From Orientallactaga sibirica (Eukaryota > Chordata > Mammalia > Rodentia > Dipodidae): a stretch of DNA of 64,000 bases. Positions 10,776-23,043 of this stretch are shown here, piece after piece. The notes beneath the pieces are model-generated. The model ran no database searches. It was not told the DNA's origin and worked only from the letters and a program-made list of their open reading frames with translations. The position numbers and the translations under genes were made by a program. The stretch lies in contig JAEOAD010000031.1 of the NCBI GenBank assembly GCA_036365145.1, forward strand, positions 12,310,001 through 12,374,000, given 5' to 3'. The first letter of the stretch is position 1; each line of letters opens with the position of its first letter.

Positions 10776-11559
10776 CACAGATGTTATTTTTATGGTCCTT
10801 CTAGGCTTTCACTCTTTCTGCCGTACTGAATTTTAGTTTCAGAGATTCATCATGTCAGGGGACCAGGACGTGAAGAGGGAGACTGCTTCTAGATCTCTGA
10901 TGTATGAGCATAGCAGAGGTGCCTGGGGGCCCAGGGGTGACTGGAGCATCCTTTTCTAGGTAAGACAGTTCCCCCAGGTTTGCTATTTTTTTTAATTCAG
11001 TTAGAAAGCATAAATATATTTGACTAATAAATTCTTTAGGAGTTTGTGGTGTCAGTATGAAATCATCTCAGATAATTTTCACAAAATTTTCATGAAAAAT
11101 GGCAGAAGGAATGTTGTACTGGTAACAGTGGTGCCGAGCCAGCCGGGGTTCCGACTGAGTTGTGGCCCTAGTCTCAGACACACTACATCAATTCTTCTGC
11201 ACTTGGCCTTCCTTAGGCTATACCCTGTGGAAACATTCTTCTCCTATAAGAACAAACAAAAAAATTTTCATCTCACCCCCCCAGAAATCCCAGATCTCCT
11301 TTTCTCAAACTAAAGTAAAATAGCCATCCATTGGGCTTTCTATGTAACAATGGTCTGGTAAATGTATAACTGTGAGGTCTCTTGGAAAAAAAATATGTCC
11401 TGATTGGAGCCTTTGCCAATTTCATGTGCAAACATCTCTATCAAAGCTGATTTCAAATGCTCATGAAGAAATTAACATGAAGCTAGGAAAATTAGTGCTT
11501 ATGAGCTGGTAAAACTTGATTAAGTCAGGCTTTCTTTCTGTTAAATTTACTTACATTAT
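10776..11559. other. Intergenic, no gene seen
   Basis: AT-rich unique sequence. No repeat or coding signal was recognised. Confidence 0.45.
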
Positions 11560-11690
11560 CTCTCTTAATCATATCAAAAGTTTTAAGAGTTAGACATTGT
11601 GATCTCCAATTTATAAGAGAGGAAATGGAGTCACAGAGAAGGAAAGTAGCCTGAGCAGACCACGGCACTCTTAAGTGGAAGTGGACCCAG
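11560..11690 (+). mobile_element. MIR relic
   Basis: 'tccaatttataagagaggaa' then 'gagtcacagagaaggaaagt' is the 3' half of MIR. Confidence 0.5.
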
Positions 11691-12724
11691 ATCGGTTTGA
11701 CCTGAATGACATCACTGTTGAGTACTGCTCTGTAGAATTCAGTCTCCTTGTGAGGGGTTTTGTTGTTGATGTCACTGTTGTTTGTAGTACTAGAGATCAA
11801 ACTCTGGTTAGCTTATCTCTCCACCCCATCCCCTTCCTTACTTGGTGTCAAATCAGAAAGGGTCTTATATAGGAATGACATTTCTCTGTCGTTTTACCAT
11901 TCTGATTTCTTCCTCCACAGTTTACCCCAACTCAATACCCTAAAGATGTAATCCATCCCCCTTTCTCTCACCTCAGAATTTCACACAAATGTTTTGAGTT
12001 TCTAAGGTCTAATGCATCATTCTGACATTGAGGTACAGCACTTGCGGGGCCTCACAGTCCGGACATTGCTCCTACAGGCCACACTACACAACCGCAAGCA
12101 CTACGCTTTGTGCTGAGACAAAGTGAGCTCAATTTGTTTTTTAATTGAATGAGGATCTGACGACAGTCTGGCCATCTCAGTCACTGAAGGCCAGAATGTT
12201 CTTTAGTAGATGAATGAGTAAGATGTCTTGCTTTCTCCTTTTCTCTCCCCAATCCCCACCCCAATAGGATTAGCTGATTGCCAACTGGTATTCCTGTCTC
12301 AGGCTTGGCACCACTGTGTCTGTGCTTGAATCCATTGCCTATACTGACTTCAGTGCCTTCATGAGCATAGACCTGACCTGACCATGTCTTACCTCCCTTC
12401 TCAGAACTGTCTACCAGCATCTGTCTATGGAAGGGCTCCTCCGCATGGAAACATGGACAAATACATTTAGGAAACACTACAAACCAATCCTCTCGTTTCA
12501 GCTCACTGTAAACTAGTTACTGGGAGTGCATAGACCTGCTTTCCTCTGCCTCTTCAGTTTCTTCAATGAATCAGCTCTGAAAACATGCCTCCTTTGGTCT
12601 CTGAAATATTTGCTGAAAAGACATGATCTTGAAGAACAAACTTAGAATAAGTCAGTGTCTAAACTCTTCAAACCCTTCCAAGACCCTGACCTAACATTCC
12701 TCTCGAACAGTGGTTAAGTGATAA
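11691..12724. other. Intergenic, no gene seen
   Basis: A weak ID-like fragment may lie at 11795-11825. Otherwise this is unique sequence with no coding signature. Confidence 0.4.
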
Positions 12725-12938
12725 GACTCGGGGCTGCAGTTGGCTTGCCTACAAAATCTAACGATCCGGGGTTTGATTCCCCACTGCCCACATATAGCCA
12801 GATACACAAAGTAGTGCAAGCATCTGGAATTCATTTGCAATGACTAGAGGCCCTGGCATGCCCATTCTGTCTGCTATCTCTCCTTCTCTCTCCCTCACTC
12901 TCTTTCTCTCCTTGCAAATATATATACATATGTTGAGA
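12725..12938 (+). mobile_element. DIP-like SINE
   Basis: It runs from 'ggggctgcagttggcttgcc', through 'tttgattccccactgcccac' and 'agccagatacacaaagtagt', into a CT-rich stretch and a 'gcaaatatatatacat' tail. Confidence 0.8.
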
Positions 12939-12949
12939 GAGAGAGAGCT

Positions 12950-13148
12950 AAGACTCAAGATCCAGGTTCAAGTCCTAGCATTAGAATGTAGGACCATGTA
13001 ACCTTTTCCTGGTCACTGTCCTTTTCTGTGCCACAGGCTCCATATCTGTAACTGGTAATAATTACACCTACTTGAGTGATTATTGTTAAAGGATTGCACC
13101 CATTGTAGAGAATCTAGCCTACAGAAAAGGACTCAATTATTCCTGTCA
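12950..13148 (-). mobile_element. MIR relic (reverse)
   Basis: 'gatccaggttcaagtcctag' through 'atatctgtaactggtaataa' follows MIR order on the - strand. Confidence 0.6.
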
Positions 13149-13158
13149 TTGTGATTAT

Positions 13159-13320
13159 TTTTTTTTTTTTTTTTTTGGTTTTTCGAGGCAGGGTCTCACT
13201 CTGGCCCAGGCTGACCTGGAGTTAACTATGTAGTCTCAGGGTGGCCTTGAACTCTCGGTGATCCTCCTACCTCTGCCTCCCAAGTGCTGGGATTAAAGGC
13301 GTGAGCCACCACGCCCTGCA
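13159..13320 (-). mobile_element. Full-length B1 SINE (reverse)
   Basis: A poly-T tail is followed by 'ggtttttcgaggcagggtct' and it ends 'gagccaccacgccctgca'. The duplication tgattat lies at 13152-13158 and 13321-13327. Confidence 0.93.
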
Positions 13321-13327
13321 TGATTAT

Positions 13328-14249
13328 CTTTTAAAGTCCCTTTCAAACCCATTGTGACTCACTAGAACCAATCTGTGTTCTTTTCATACATACTTCCCTA
13401 TGAGTCTGAATATCTGATCACTTACCACCTGACCTGCCCTGTCTTCCTTACCTCCCTGCACCGAGATTCCTCCATTCTTCAATGTTCAAACAAAGGACAG
13501 CCACTATATTCACCTTCTCTCACCCCTCCACTCCTTCCCTGATACCAAAACCAATACCTACCCTTTTCATTCCTTTCACGCAGCTGTGCCTATGCCTCCT
13601 GGGGAACTCAATCCCCCTCACAGTGTGGCTCTTAAGTTCAGGCATGTGTCCCTGCTGATTAGGCTTAAGGAAGATTCTTGATGTCTTGCAATGAGCTCAA
13701 GCTTTGCAGCCAAACAAGTATCAACATCTCAGAAGGCTAGCCCCGTGGCACCGGATAAGTGTCTGCCTTTCATCTACACGTAGGAATGAGGACTCTGGCA
13801 GAATTACAGTGGAAATTTATGTTGCTAGCCTGTTGCTAGCCTGAGAGCAGACTCTGTTTCCCTTCCTGAGCATCCCTTTACTGCTGCCACCTAGCTATGC
13901 ATGTAAGCCAGTGCAGACACAGGTAAAGGAATATCAAATTGGTGACACAGGTTTGATGAATTGATCATGCCCTTTAAATGAACATTGATGAGTATATCTG
14001 TTTACAAAGTATCCAATTTTCCACCCCTTGATCCAAAAATGAGGCAACTTCTGAGCACAGAAAACCTGCTTTCCTTGGAAACTTCTAAAGTGACAGAATC
14101 AAAGTCATGATTGTGGCAAAAGCAGCAAGACAACTCACTAGGGATGCTGAAGAGATTTGAAGACTTCTACCAGTGTTCAGCACTGAAACATTGTTCAGGT
14201 GTAAGACATGACTTTCTATAAAGTTCACTGATTATGAAAGCTGGAAGAC
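13328..14249. other. Intergenic, no gene seen
   Basis: Unique sequence. A small perfect tandem duplication of gttgctagcct lies near 13831-13854. No coding signal. Confidence 0.45.
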
Positions 14250-14400
14250 AGAGGTCTATATTTTCCAGTTCCAGCTCTATAAATAACTTCTTGCAGAACC
14301 CTGTGCAGGAGTCTTGTCCTCCCAGACTCAGTTTGCCCTCTAGCAAATGAGAGCAGTGGATAGGCAGAGAGCTAAGCTCCCTTCCAACTCTGTATCCATG
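14250..14400 (-). mobile_element. MIR-like relic (reverse)
   Basis: 'gttccagctctataaataac' and 'ccagactcagtttgccctct' correspond to the MIR - strand, with weak similarity. Confidence 0.45.
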
Positions 14401-14750
14401 ACAAAGTATGTGCCTTCTCTATTGCCTCAAGTCTCAGACATGTGTTAATTAACTCCCATTTTGGCGTTGACGTGTCACACTAAGAGCATGCAGCCAGCCG
14501 TGTTGCTTTCCATCAGGGAAGGGCCACGCTGGGCCATCTGCTTAGCCCAGAGCTACCCGTGTGACTTGGATACACAACAGTGAGAAAGCTTCTCTGAACA
14601 GAAGGGTCAGTCAAGATAAAAGGCTAAAAGAGAAGTCATTTTCTTTCTTCTGACTTGGTGCATTTGGTTTTGCCTCTGATTTACATGTAGTCAGTAAATG
14701 ACTCCCCCGTGGTGGCAGTAATAATTACAAATTTGATTTTATAGTCTAAC
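14401..14750. other. Unique intergenic stretch
   Basis: No repeat was recognised. It is moderately GC-balanced with a few TAAT-type sites just before the LTR. Confidence 0.4.
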
Positions 14751-15105
14751 TGTGACAGTTCGGATCTTAAATGTCCCTACAGGCGCATGTGTTAAAGGCT
14801 TGTTCCTCAGCATGGCACTGCTGGGAGGTGGTGGAGCCTTTAAGGGGTAAAGACTGGTGGGAAGATTTTGCATCAGTGAGGGTGTGCCTTGAAGGACTCC
14901 TGCCTTTCTCTCACCTCCTAGCTACAAGGTAAATGGTTTCCTCCACTTCATTCTCCTGCCATGGTATATCTCTCGCCTGAGCCAAACAACAGGACCAACC
15001 AAGCATGGACAGTAGCTCTTGAAGCTATGAGCCAAAAATGACTCTTACTCCTGTAAGTTGATTATCACGGATACTTTGTATAATAATAGAAAGCTGACTA
15101 ACCCA
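14751..15105 (+). mobile_element. MST-like MaLR solo LTR
   Basis: It begins 'tgtgacagttcggatcttaa', contains 'catgtgttaaaggcttgttc' and 'gaagctatgagccaaaaatg', and ends near 'agaaagctgactaaccca'. These parts are in the order of rodent MST/ORR1-type LTRs. Only one LTR is present. Confidence 0.75.
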
Positions 15106-15531
15106 GCCAGCTGTAATCTCTCAAAGGATGACAGAGGTCTGGTCTCTACTAAGTGAAAAAGGGTAGATTATCTGGTATGTTAGTTTTTCTTGTTTGTTGT
15201 TGGTCTACTTGTCTATTTTTGTGCTCAAGTTAATTAAGAATTGCATGCCCAGAAGGGAGAAGATTAAATTTGAACTAGTGGATTTTGTGTTTCTGTCTGC
15301 ATTTGCTTTCACTCTGGAGTTGTAGAACTAAAGCTAAAACCCTATATTACTGTCTAGCTTTAATTGAAAAAGCTCTTAACTTCTTATGGTTTCCTACCAT
15401 TTTTAAGGGCTTTAGATTATAATGTTTCTTAACTTAGCTCTATTCTGATTAGTTAAGATGAATAAACATTCATGTAAACAGACTATCCTTCAAATTTCCA
15501 GAAAACATAAACATTGAATCCATGATACTTT

Positions 15532-15690
15532 GTTTGTTTGTTTGTTTTGTTTTTGAGATAGGGTCTCACTCTAGCACAGGCTGATTTGGAATTCACTCTA
15601 GTCCCAGGGTGGCCTCGAACTCACGGCGATCCTCCTACCTCTGCCTCCCCGAGTGCTGGGATTAAAGGCGTGCACCACCACGCCCGGCCA
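15532..15690 (-). mobile_element. Full-length B1 SINE (reverse) with 15-bp duplication
   Basis: A (TTTG)n tail is followed by 'ttttgagatagggtctcact' and it ends 'caccaccacgcccggcc'. A perfect duplication, aatccatgatacttt, lies at 15517-15531 and 15691-15705. Confidence 0.97.
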
Positions 15691-15705
15691 AATCCATGAT
15701 ACTTT

Positions 15706-17236
15706 AAAAGATTTTTAAAAAAGTTTTCTTGTTCAAACTGTTAATTCAAAATATTTTAAAATCCAAGTTCACACAACGAAGTAAAATGTGGTCAATCACA
15801 CTAGTGTAAGCTACAGTTTTAAAGTATGACATAATGATACATATTACTTTACTTGGGCTTATTTTCTCAAAAAAAAGACCAATAAATATATGCAAGCTTA
15901 CAAGCCAAGTAAGCTACTATTACTCCTAAGGTATGTTTAACATTATAAAAATTATAAATTTGTACTCAGCCAAGTTGAATCAGTAGCCTGAGAAACATTT
16001 CATATCAACAGTAATTATGGTTCACATTGAACTAGGTTAGACACAATTTCCAACATCCGTAGGTGAATTAAAACCTTCAACAAATATTCCATTGAGTTAA
16101 TGTATTTTAGATACCTAGATAGTTTCTAAGTAAGCTAGAATAATGAAACAGTCATTACCAAACATAGCATAAAGTTTATATAATTCTGCATCTTAGTTTT
16201 GTATGATATACAGTTATATGTTGGGTCATATGAATGAACTATGATTTTTGAAGTATAAAAGTGATTTCAGGCTGGACGTGGTGGTGCATGCCCTTAATCC
16301 CAGCACTTGGGAGGCAGAGGTAGGAGGATAACTGTGAGTTTGAGGCCACCCTGAGACTACATAGTGAATTCCAGGTCAGCCTGAGCTAGAGTAAGACCCT
16401 ACCTCGGAAAACCAAAAAAAAAAAAAAATTGATTTCTTTGGCTGAAAAAAATTGTATATTATAATCCCCATAAGCTTTGTTAGCCTTCTAAAATGCTTGT
16501 ATATGACATACAGTTCCCAATTATCTATACCCAGTTTCCTCTTTGAATTGGAAGTAAATGATTTTGAGGAAGTCATAATCAATATAGGCTGTTGAGAACA
16601 TACTAGAAGCCTCAGGAAACTCACAAGACCCTCTGTACTTTCATTGTCTCAAGCTCATCTGTTCTAGAAGCAGAAGGAAAGAATGTGAATAAAAAAATAT
16701 TGGAAGTGAATTTTATTTTCCTTGCTTTATAATACCTGAATCTGAAAAAACATGAAATGTGTTCACATTTTGGTAAAACTCTCTCTGTCTTAAAGTATGT
16801 CTTGGTATGCTGTCCACTGTCTTCATGGACAATATGAGAGAGAATTCTTTAACTTCTGTGTAACCTTCCCAGGCAACAAAGTTTCTGTGGCTCAATAGAA
16901 TTATTTCCTATGTTTTATGCTGATCTTAATATGTCCTTGAGTATTTTGAAGCAAAATCAAAGAATTAAAATTCTTTTCAAGTCTGTATTATTTTAAAATG
17001 TTTTGTAGTCACCTCAATAAGTAGTTAGACAATTATTATTCTTCCTATAGTTGTGATCTCATCTTGGTCAAGTGTCCACATATCTCTGACAAGTCTTGAG
17101 GTTTTGCCTTCCCTAGACTGGATTCAAACTGAGAAAAATAGGTATATAAAATGACTGTCTTCTATACCCTTCTTTAAAATTTTCAGTGGAAAAAAGCCCA
17201 TTAAAAATTGTTTCTTTACTTAAAAAAAAGAGAGAG
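15706..17236. other. AT-rich unique block (B1 excepted)
   Basis: Apart from the B1 at 16271-16428 this is AT-rich single-copy-looking DNA with no repeat family recognised and no coding signature. It could be old unique intergenic sequence or hold conserved non-coding DNA. I cannot tell which from one sequence. Confidence 0.45.
16271..16428 (+). mobile_element. Full-length B1 SINE
   Basis: 'gctggacgtggtggtgcatg' to 'cctacctcggaaaaccaaaa'. The short duplication tgatttc flanks it. Confidence 0.93.
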
Positions 17237-17587
17237 GTGCTGGGGCTAGGAAGATGGCTCAGTCAGTTCAATGCTTGCTACACAAGCATGAGAACCTGAG
17301 ATCGTATCCCGAGACTCCAAGAAAAGTCAGAAGCTGCGGCAGGTTTTGCACTTTCAGCACACCTATGGCAAGAAGGGAGGTAGGAGAATCTGTCGGGAAT
17401 TCTCTGGCCAATTAGCCTGGTGAACGGAGTGGTGAATAAGAGACCCTGCTTAGAAACAACTTGGAAGGTGAAGACCAACACCCAAAAGCTGTCCTTTGAA
17501 GTCCACATGTGCACCATTTCATGTGTGCATCTTCACTCACACCCAAACACACATGCACACACACACGCGCGCGCGCGCGTACACATG
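17237..17587 (+). mobile_element. B4 SINE with (CA)(CG) tail
   Basis: 'ggggctaggaagatggctca' opens it, then 'cacaagcatgagaacctgag' and the B1-like middle. The tail includes an alternating purine-pyrimidine stretch, cacacacacgcgcgcgcgcg, which could adopt Z-DNA. Confidence 0.83.
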
Positions 17588-17830
17588 TACTGGACACAAT
17601 GGCAGGCAAGTGCTATCTATGGAGGCAGAAACAAGAGGATCCCTGAGGCTTGCTGGCAAGCTAGTCTGCCCAAATGGGTGAGCTCTAGGTTCGCTCAGAG
17701 ATCAAATCTCGAAAAATAAAGTGGAGGGCAATTGCAGAAGACACTTGACATTGACCTCTGGCATTCATGTACATGTGTACACACATGAAAATATACACAC
17801 ATATGTACCACACACATATACACACAAAGA
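17588..17830 (+). mobile_element. 5'-truncated B4 SINE
   Basis: It lacks the tRNA-like head and reads 'gaggcttgctggcaagctag', 'agtggagggcaattgcagaa', 'gacctctggcattcatgtac' and a CA-rich tail. It follows the previous B4 tail to tail. Confidence 0.8.
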
Positions 17831-17925
17831 GAGATGCTATAAACAACTTGGCTTCGTTGAAGTATTTCATGATTGATTACATTCACTACTCTAAGACCTG
17901 CACCGGCTCAGAAAGACTGCTCATC

Positions 17926-18213
17926 AAGCTGGGAGTGGTGGTGCACGCCTTTAATCCCAGCACTCAGGAGGCAGAGGGAGGAGGATCGCCATGAATTCAA
18001 GGCCACCCTGAGACTACATAGTGAATTCCAGGTCAGGCTGGGCTAGAGTGAAACCTACCTCAAAAAAAAAAAAAAAAAAAAAAGAGAGAGAGAGGAAGAA
18101 AGAAGGAAGGAAGCAAGGAAGGAAGGAAGGAAGGAAGGAAGGAAGGAAGGAAGGAAGGAAGGAAGGAAGGAAGGAAGGAAGGAAGGAAGGAAGGAAGGAA
18201 GGAAGGAAGGAAG
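17926..18213 (+). mobile_element. B1 SINE with expanded (GGAA)n tail
   Basis: The B1 body runs to about 18060. Its poly-A tail turns into GA and then (GGAA)n at about 18101-18213. The duplication gactgctcatc lies at 17915-17925 and 18214-18224, outside the microsatellite, so the microsatellite grew within the SINE tail. Confidence 0.95.
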
Positions 18214-18494
18214 GACTGCTCATCCTGCTCTGCCTGTGACAATATCCTGTCCCTGATACACAGGGATCCCCAGCATGGTTCTATCCCTATGGTTTTCCTC
18301 TTTTATCCTGGAGTTCCATGAGATGAGAGGACTTAGGAACCCAAAGGTTTAAGGAAACAGTTCAGTGATCGATGGCAGCAAATTTCTCTTGAGTTTGTTC
18401 TCTTCTCTTCATGCTCACAGGCCCATCCCCTTCCAAAGGTTGCCTTTTTCATGTAACCAGAGGGACCTTACTAAACCACAAAGTGAGTAGAGAG

Positions 18495-18518
18495 GTAGAT
18501 AGATTAGATTAGATAGAT

Positions 18519-18581
<63 letters not shown>

Positions 18582-18622
18582 GGATGATAGATAAATGGAT
18601 GGATAGATGATAGATGGAACCA
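18495..18622. repeat. (TAGA)n microsatellite
   Basis: A long GATA-type tetranucleotide run with TGGA variants at its right end. Confidence 0.97.
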
Positions 18623-19426
18623 GTACAGAGACTTGACCTCATATGGCTGCAAGCAATCCTTTTAAAACAGTTGTCTTCATAGCGGATAGTCGTCAGAGGT
18701 GGTGATCGGGAAAGAATCATGAAAGAAACCGGAAGGAAAATAAGGACAAGCTGAGGGGCAAGAAATGCTTAGTATTAATATTCTGAAATGGGGCAAACAT
18801 CTTGATAATTGTCTTATTCTTGGTAGTGAAGAAACAAACCACTTCCCCAACATCCCTGCCACATACACTGTGCTCTGATCAGCTGAGACATTGTGTCTGA
18901 CTTTGAAAGTGGCACCCTGCCATGGTTTCTAGATGAGGAACCTGCCATGGACCCTGCTACGTGTGCCAAGAACAGAAGGCCCTGACTGCTAACTTGACCT
19001 GCGGCCTTCTAAGCAGCCTCTCTTTCCCAAGAGCAGCCTATCTTCCTCTTCCTAGAAAAGTGATCACTGTTTGCTCAGTGCTTATGCCCTGGGACACAGC
19101 CCACTGCAACTGAAGATCCATCTGATCAACCTGTGTCACTCCCCCTCTCTTCAGTGAGACTGTGTGTGTCATGGAGAGAGAACAGGAAACTCTAATTATA
19201 GATCTTTTTGCTCTGAGTTATGAAGTTCACTATCTCTGACTCGAGTGTGGGAGTAGCAAACAAACTCAAACCATTGTACCAAATAGAATGAAAACTCAAG
19301 CCCTTGCAGTTCTTTTCAATGACCAGTGCCTTCTCTAAAAGTGTATCTGATTCACGTTAGCCACCTCCACCACGTGTCTTAGTCATGTGTGACCTCCACT
19401 AAGACCCTGCTGTGTAACATAAAGCA
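18623..19426. other. Intergenic, no gene seen
   Basis: Unique sequence with no recognised repeat or coding signature. Confidence 0.45.
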
Positions 19427-19530
19427 GGGGCTGATGATGTCCTTCAGTCGAGCAGAGTGCCTTCCCAGCAACCAAGAGACTCTGAGTCCAATGCCCTCTG
19501 CAAAAATAAAAATTAAATTAAAATTAATAG
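19427..19530 (+). mobile_element. ID-like SINE relic
   Basis: 'ggggctgatgatgtccttca', 'gagtgccttcccagcaacca' and 'ctgcaaaaataaaaatt' follow the order of rodent ID (BC1-type) elements, with many changes. Confidence 0.55.
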
Positions 19531-19739
19531 ATGAGAAAGAGGAGATTCCAAATACCAAAGCAGTGTAGAAATTCCCCATCCACCTAACCCTGGCTAGCTT
19601 GGCAGGTACCCTATGTGGCATCTGACCAGCATCATAGCTAGGTCTGTCCTACCGTAAGTGCTTTGCTGATTTGAACTGAGTTCCTGCTTTGGGGAAGACA
19701 GCACCTACCAATCCAATCCAGCTTCTCAGCGCACTGCTA

Positions 19740-20010
19740 GAACATGCCTGCCATTCCCAAACTCTACACAGCCTTGCGGACAAGTTCTCAAACCTAATTA
19801 AGCTTAACATTATCATTGTTTTATCACATCAAGTTCCCACTTGGCCCTCAGCCGGCAGAGACCACAAAGTCAGCACTGCATCTTTAAACGGAAACAACAG
19901 ATTTTGGTTCAATTAAAAATTCATTAAAATGCAAATTAGTTTGTAAATTTTTCCCCTCTTTCTGATCATTTCTCAACATGGCTTTTTAATCTTAGCTGGC
20001 TCTAAAGAAA
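19740..20010. promoter_or_regulatory. Candidate conserved non-coding element
   Basis: Repeat-free and dense in homeodomain-type sites (cctaattaagc near 19793, tcaattaaaaattcattaaa near 19909). It has a perfect POU octamer ATGCAAAT at 19929-19936. Regulatory function is only inferred. Confidence 0.3.
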
Positions 20011-20429
20011 CTGTGAGCCCATGGATAGAAAGGAACAGCCAGGAAGAGCCAGGGCCTTGAAGCCCTCCACCCACTCTCCAGGGCTGAAGGATGTGTGCCA
20101 CTATGAGAGGCTTCACCTTTTGTGCCACATCATAGCTCCATTTCCTCCTCAGAATGGACCACTTTCACAGCCTTTTTCCAAGGTGCTTGACTGGTAAACT
20201 CAATTACTTTTCTCATCTCCGTCTCACTGCACAATGTGATCTTAAGAGAAACAGCGGGGGGGGGGCAATGAATGATTAATTTTATCCATCCACATACCCT
20301 GGCAATCCTTTAACATTCTGATAAGGCTTTCATGGACAGTTTTCCACTATTGCTGCAGTGAATTTGGGCTGGGGGCTCCAGCAATGACTTCAAATGACAA
20401 CTGACCCCCTTCAGGGGCTTAGCTAGGTA

Positions 20430-20765
20430 ATCTCTGTTACTTTACTGGTTGCTCACTGACCAAATACCTGACTAGAAGAGGGAAGCATTTATTTGGGCAT
20501 GGCAGCAGAAGGAGGCCAGCTCCTCACAGTGTATTTGCATTCAGTCAGGAAGTGGAGAAAAAACAGGAAGTGGGGCTGGGCTATGACACCTCAAGGCCCA
20601 CCTCCAGTTACCCACTTCCTCCAGCAAGGCTCCACCTCCTAAATATTCCACAACCTTTTGAAAGCACATCACCAGCTGGAGAGCAATTGTTCAAACGCAA
20701 GACCCTCTGGGGGACTTTCCATGGTCAAAGCACAACCACCTCTTTGCCAAATCCATCCAAATGTC
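20430..20765 (-). mobile_element. ERVL/MaLR-type solo LTR (reverse)
   Basis: 'gggaagcatttatttgggca', 'ggaagtggggctgggctatg', 'caaggctccacctcctaaat' and 'tctgggggactttccatg' are in the order of a rodent LTR read on the - strand. The exact subfamily is not certain. Confidence 0.65.
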
Positions 20766-20883
20766 AGAAGCCACACAGAAACATCTACAGATGAGCAATT
20801 TCTAGTGAGAGGCACCAGAGACTTTCAGTTTCCATCCTCTGGACAGCATACGAGTGACCTCAGTGAGTTCTGCATTGCCCATG

Positions 20884-21175
20884 GTTTGAATGTGTCTCCC
20901 ACATTTCATGTGCTGGAAACTTAATCCCCAAATTCCTATGTCGATGGTATTTAGAAGTGGGAGCTTTGGGTGGTTGGATCCATCCATTTGGAGACGAGCA
21001 GGTGAACAATTGTGTTTCCTCAAGAGTGGCTTTGTTACCTTTGGCTGCTTGCTCCATCTTGCCACGTGACGCCCTCTACCAGATCAGGATGCAGCAAGGC
21101 AGGCCTCATCAGGTGCTGCTGTCACTCCCGGGATTCCAGCCTGTAGGACTGGTTCATAAATGAACATATATCTTC
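20884..21175 (+). mobile_element. MST/MLT1-like LTR
   Basis: 'tggtttgaatgtgtctccca', 'gctggaaacttaatccccaa' and 'gggagctttgggtggttgga' are hallmark phrases. The 3' end near 'ataaatgaacatatatcttc' is diverged. Confidence 0.7.
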
Positions 21176-21221
21176 TTTGTTGTTGTTTTGGAGTTTTGTT
21201 TGTTTTTTAAGGAACTATGAA

Positions 21222-21598
21222 GAAAATTTTGTTTGTTATGTGCATGTACTTGCATGTGGATGTAGGTGTGTGTGTTGTGTGCATGTATTTTCAAGTATGT
21301 GTATATGTGTGCATCTGTGCATGTGGAGTCAGAGGCCAGCCTTAGGTGTCATTCCTCAGAGATGCCATCCACCATTTTTCTTAAGACAGGGTCTCTTATT
21401 GACTTGGAACTTTCCAACTAGGCTAGACCAGCTGCCCAGTGAGTCTTAGAGATCCACTTATCTTCAACTCCCCAGCTCTGGGATGACAAGAGCACTCCAC
21501 TCCACTTGGCATTCGTATGGGGTTCTGGGGATCAAACTCAGGTCTTCATGCTTATAAGACAAGCATTTTTTTTTTTGACTGAGCTATCTCCCCAATCT
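21222..21598 (-). mobile_element. B4 SINE (reverse)
   Basis: A long TG-rich tail, then 'agacagggtctcttattgac', 'ggggatcaaactcaggtctt' and 'tgagctatctccccaatct'. Confidence 0.85.
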
Positions 21599-21599
21599 C

Positions 21600-22170
21600 A
21601 TGAAGGATATTTTCAAAGGACACTGTCTGTTTGGTGTTTGGGTACATGTAATTTTACTTTTTTAGTACACAGAGTGGTGAATTTCACTATGACATTTTCA
21701 TGCATATATATATATAATTGTACCTTACATTCACCCCCTTATCACCATCCCCAACTCCTCCCCTCTCATTGGTCCTCCTCCTTCCCACAAATAGTGCTCC
21801 CCTCTGTTTTCATACCTGTTAAGTATATATGTATCTATGTTTAAATTTGAATTTAATTCCTAATTTAATTCCAAATTTAAATTTGATTCCTAAATCTAGA
21901 TTATTTCACATAACATCATGAGTTCCAGTTTCTTCCATTTTCATTCAAATAACTTGAGTTTTGTTCTCCTTGATGGCTGAATAAAACTTTACTGTGTATA
22001 CATAACACATTTTTATCCATTCATCTATTGATGGGTGCATATTCTGGTTCCATATCTTAGCTAATAAAAACATGGATGTACAAGAGGCACTGTGGCTCGC
22101 CAACTTGACATCCTCCAGCAAGGCACATAGACGATATGATAGTTCTACTTTTAGTTTTTTGGAGTATGTA

Positions 22171-22218
<48 letters not shown>

Positions 22219-22790
22219 CGGACATGTATATGCAGATCAGAGGACAACTTTCAAGCTTGTCCTGGCCATTTGAGGCAGGGTCTTTCAGTGTTCACTGCTT
22301 GATTCATGAACTTCTAGGAAACTCTCCTTTCCCTGTCGCCCGTCTCACCACAAAAGCACTGGGATTACAGAAGCCCACCAGAGCTTTCAGCTTCTACATG
22401 GAATCAGGGGATCTGAACTTGGGTACTCAAAGTTGTGTAGCAAGTGCTTTATCCACTGAGTCATCTCCCCAGCCTATTTTTAGTTTGGGGTTTTGTTTGT
22501 TTGTTTTGTTTTGTTTTTGTTTTTGTTGTTTTGGGTTGTTTTTTTTTTTTTTTTTTTTTGAGTTTCTGAATTTTAGTTTTCTTAGTTTTCTGAAGTGGTT
22601 ACACCAGCTTACATTCCCACCAACAGTTCATATGGATTGCTTTCCCAGCACATCCTTATCAACCTTTATTGTCATTTGTTTTCCTAATGAGAACCATGCT
22701 AAAGGGGTGGGGGGTGGAATGCTAGTGCAATTTTGATTTCTGTTTCTCTAATGGCTAAGGAGCCTATTATTTATAAGTTATACAATCTCA
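21600..22790 (-). mobile_element. L1 3' end (reverse), split by a B4
   Basis: Read on the - strand it contains the late ORF2 region (complement of 'cattcatctattgatgggtg' and 'acattcccaccaacagttca'). Its 3'UTR is on the left. An AT-rich patch at 21840-21895 repeats 'aatttaattcc'. The B4 at 22158-22476 interrupts it. Confidence 0.8.
22158..22476 (-). mobile_element. B4 SINE (reverse) with (TG)n tail, inside L1
   Basis: (TG)n at about 22178-22217, 'cagatcagaggacaacttt' and 'ccactgagtcatctccccag'. The sequence ttttagtttt appears on both sides as a likely duplication. Confidence 0.85.
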
Positions 22791-23043
22791 AGAATTTACT
22801 TGTAGCAACAGAAAATGAACTAAGCTGAGCACATAACTAGAAAGCAGTAGATAGGACTTGAACCTCCATCTGTTGGATTCCAAAAGGAAGCTCTTGGCAT
22901 TGCACTGATTCATGGCTCTTTGTGTCTGTATGACATAACTAATTCAGTTTACTGCTTCACTGACCTTGGTCAGCTGTGGTATTTGGCCAGGCCTGAGACA
23001 GGTTGGATGCATACCTATGTTGGCTTTCAAGAAAACAATTCTG

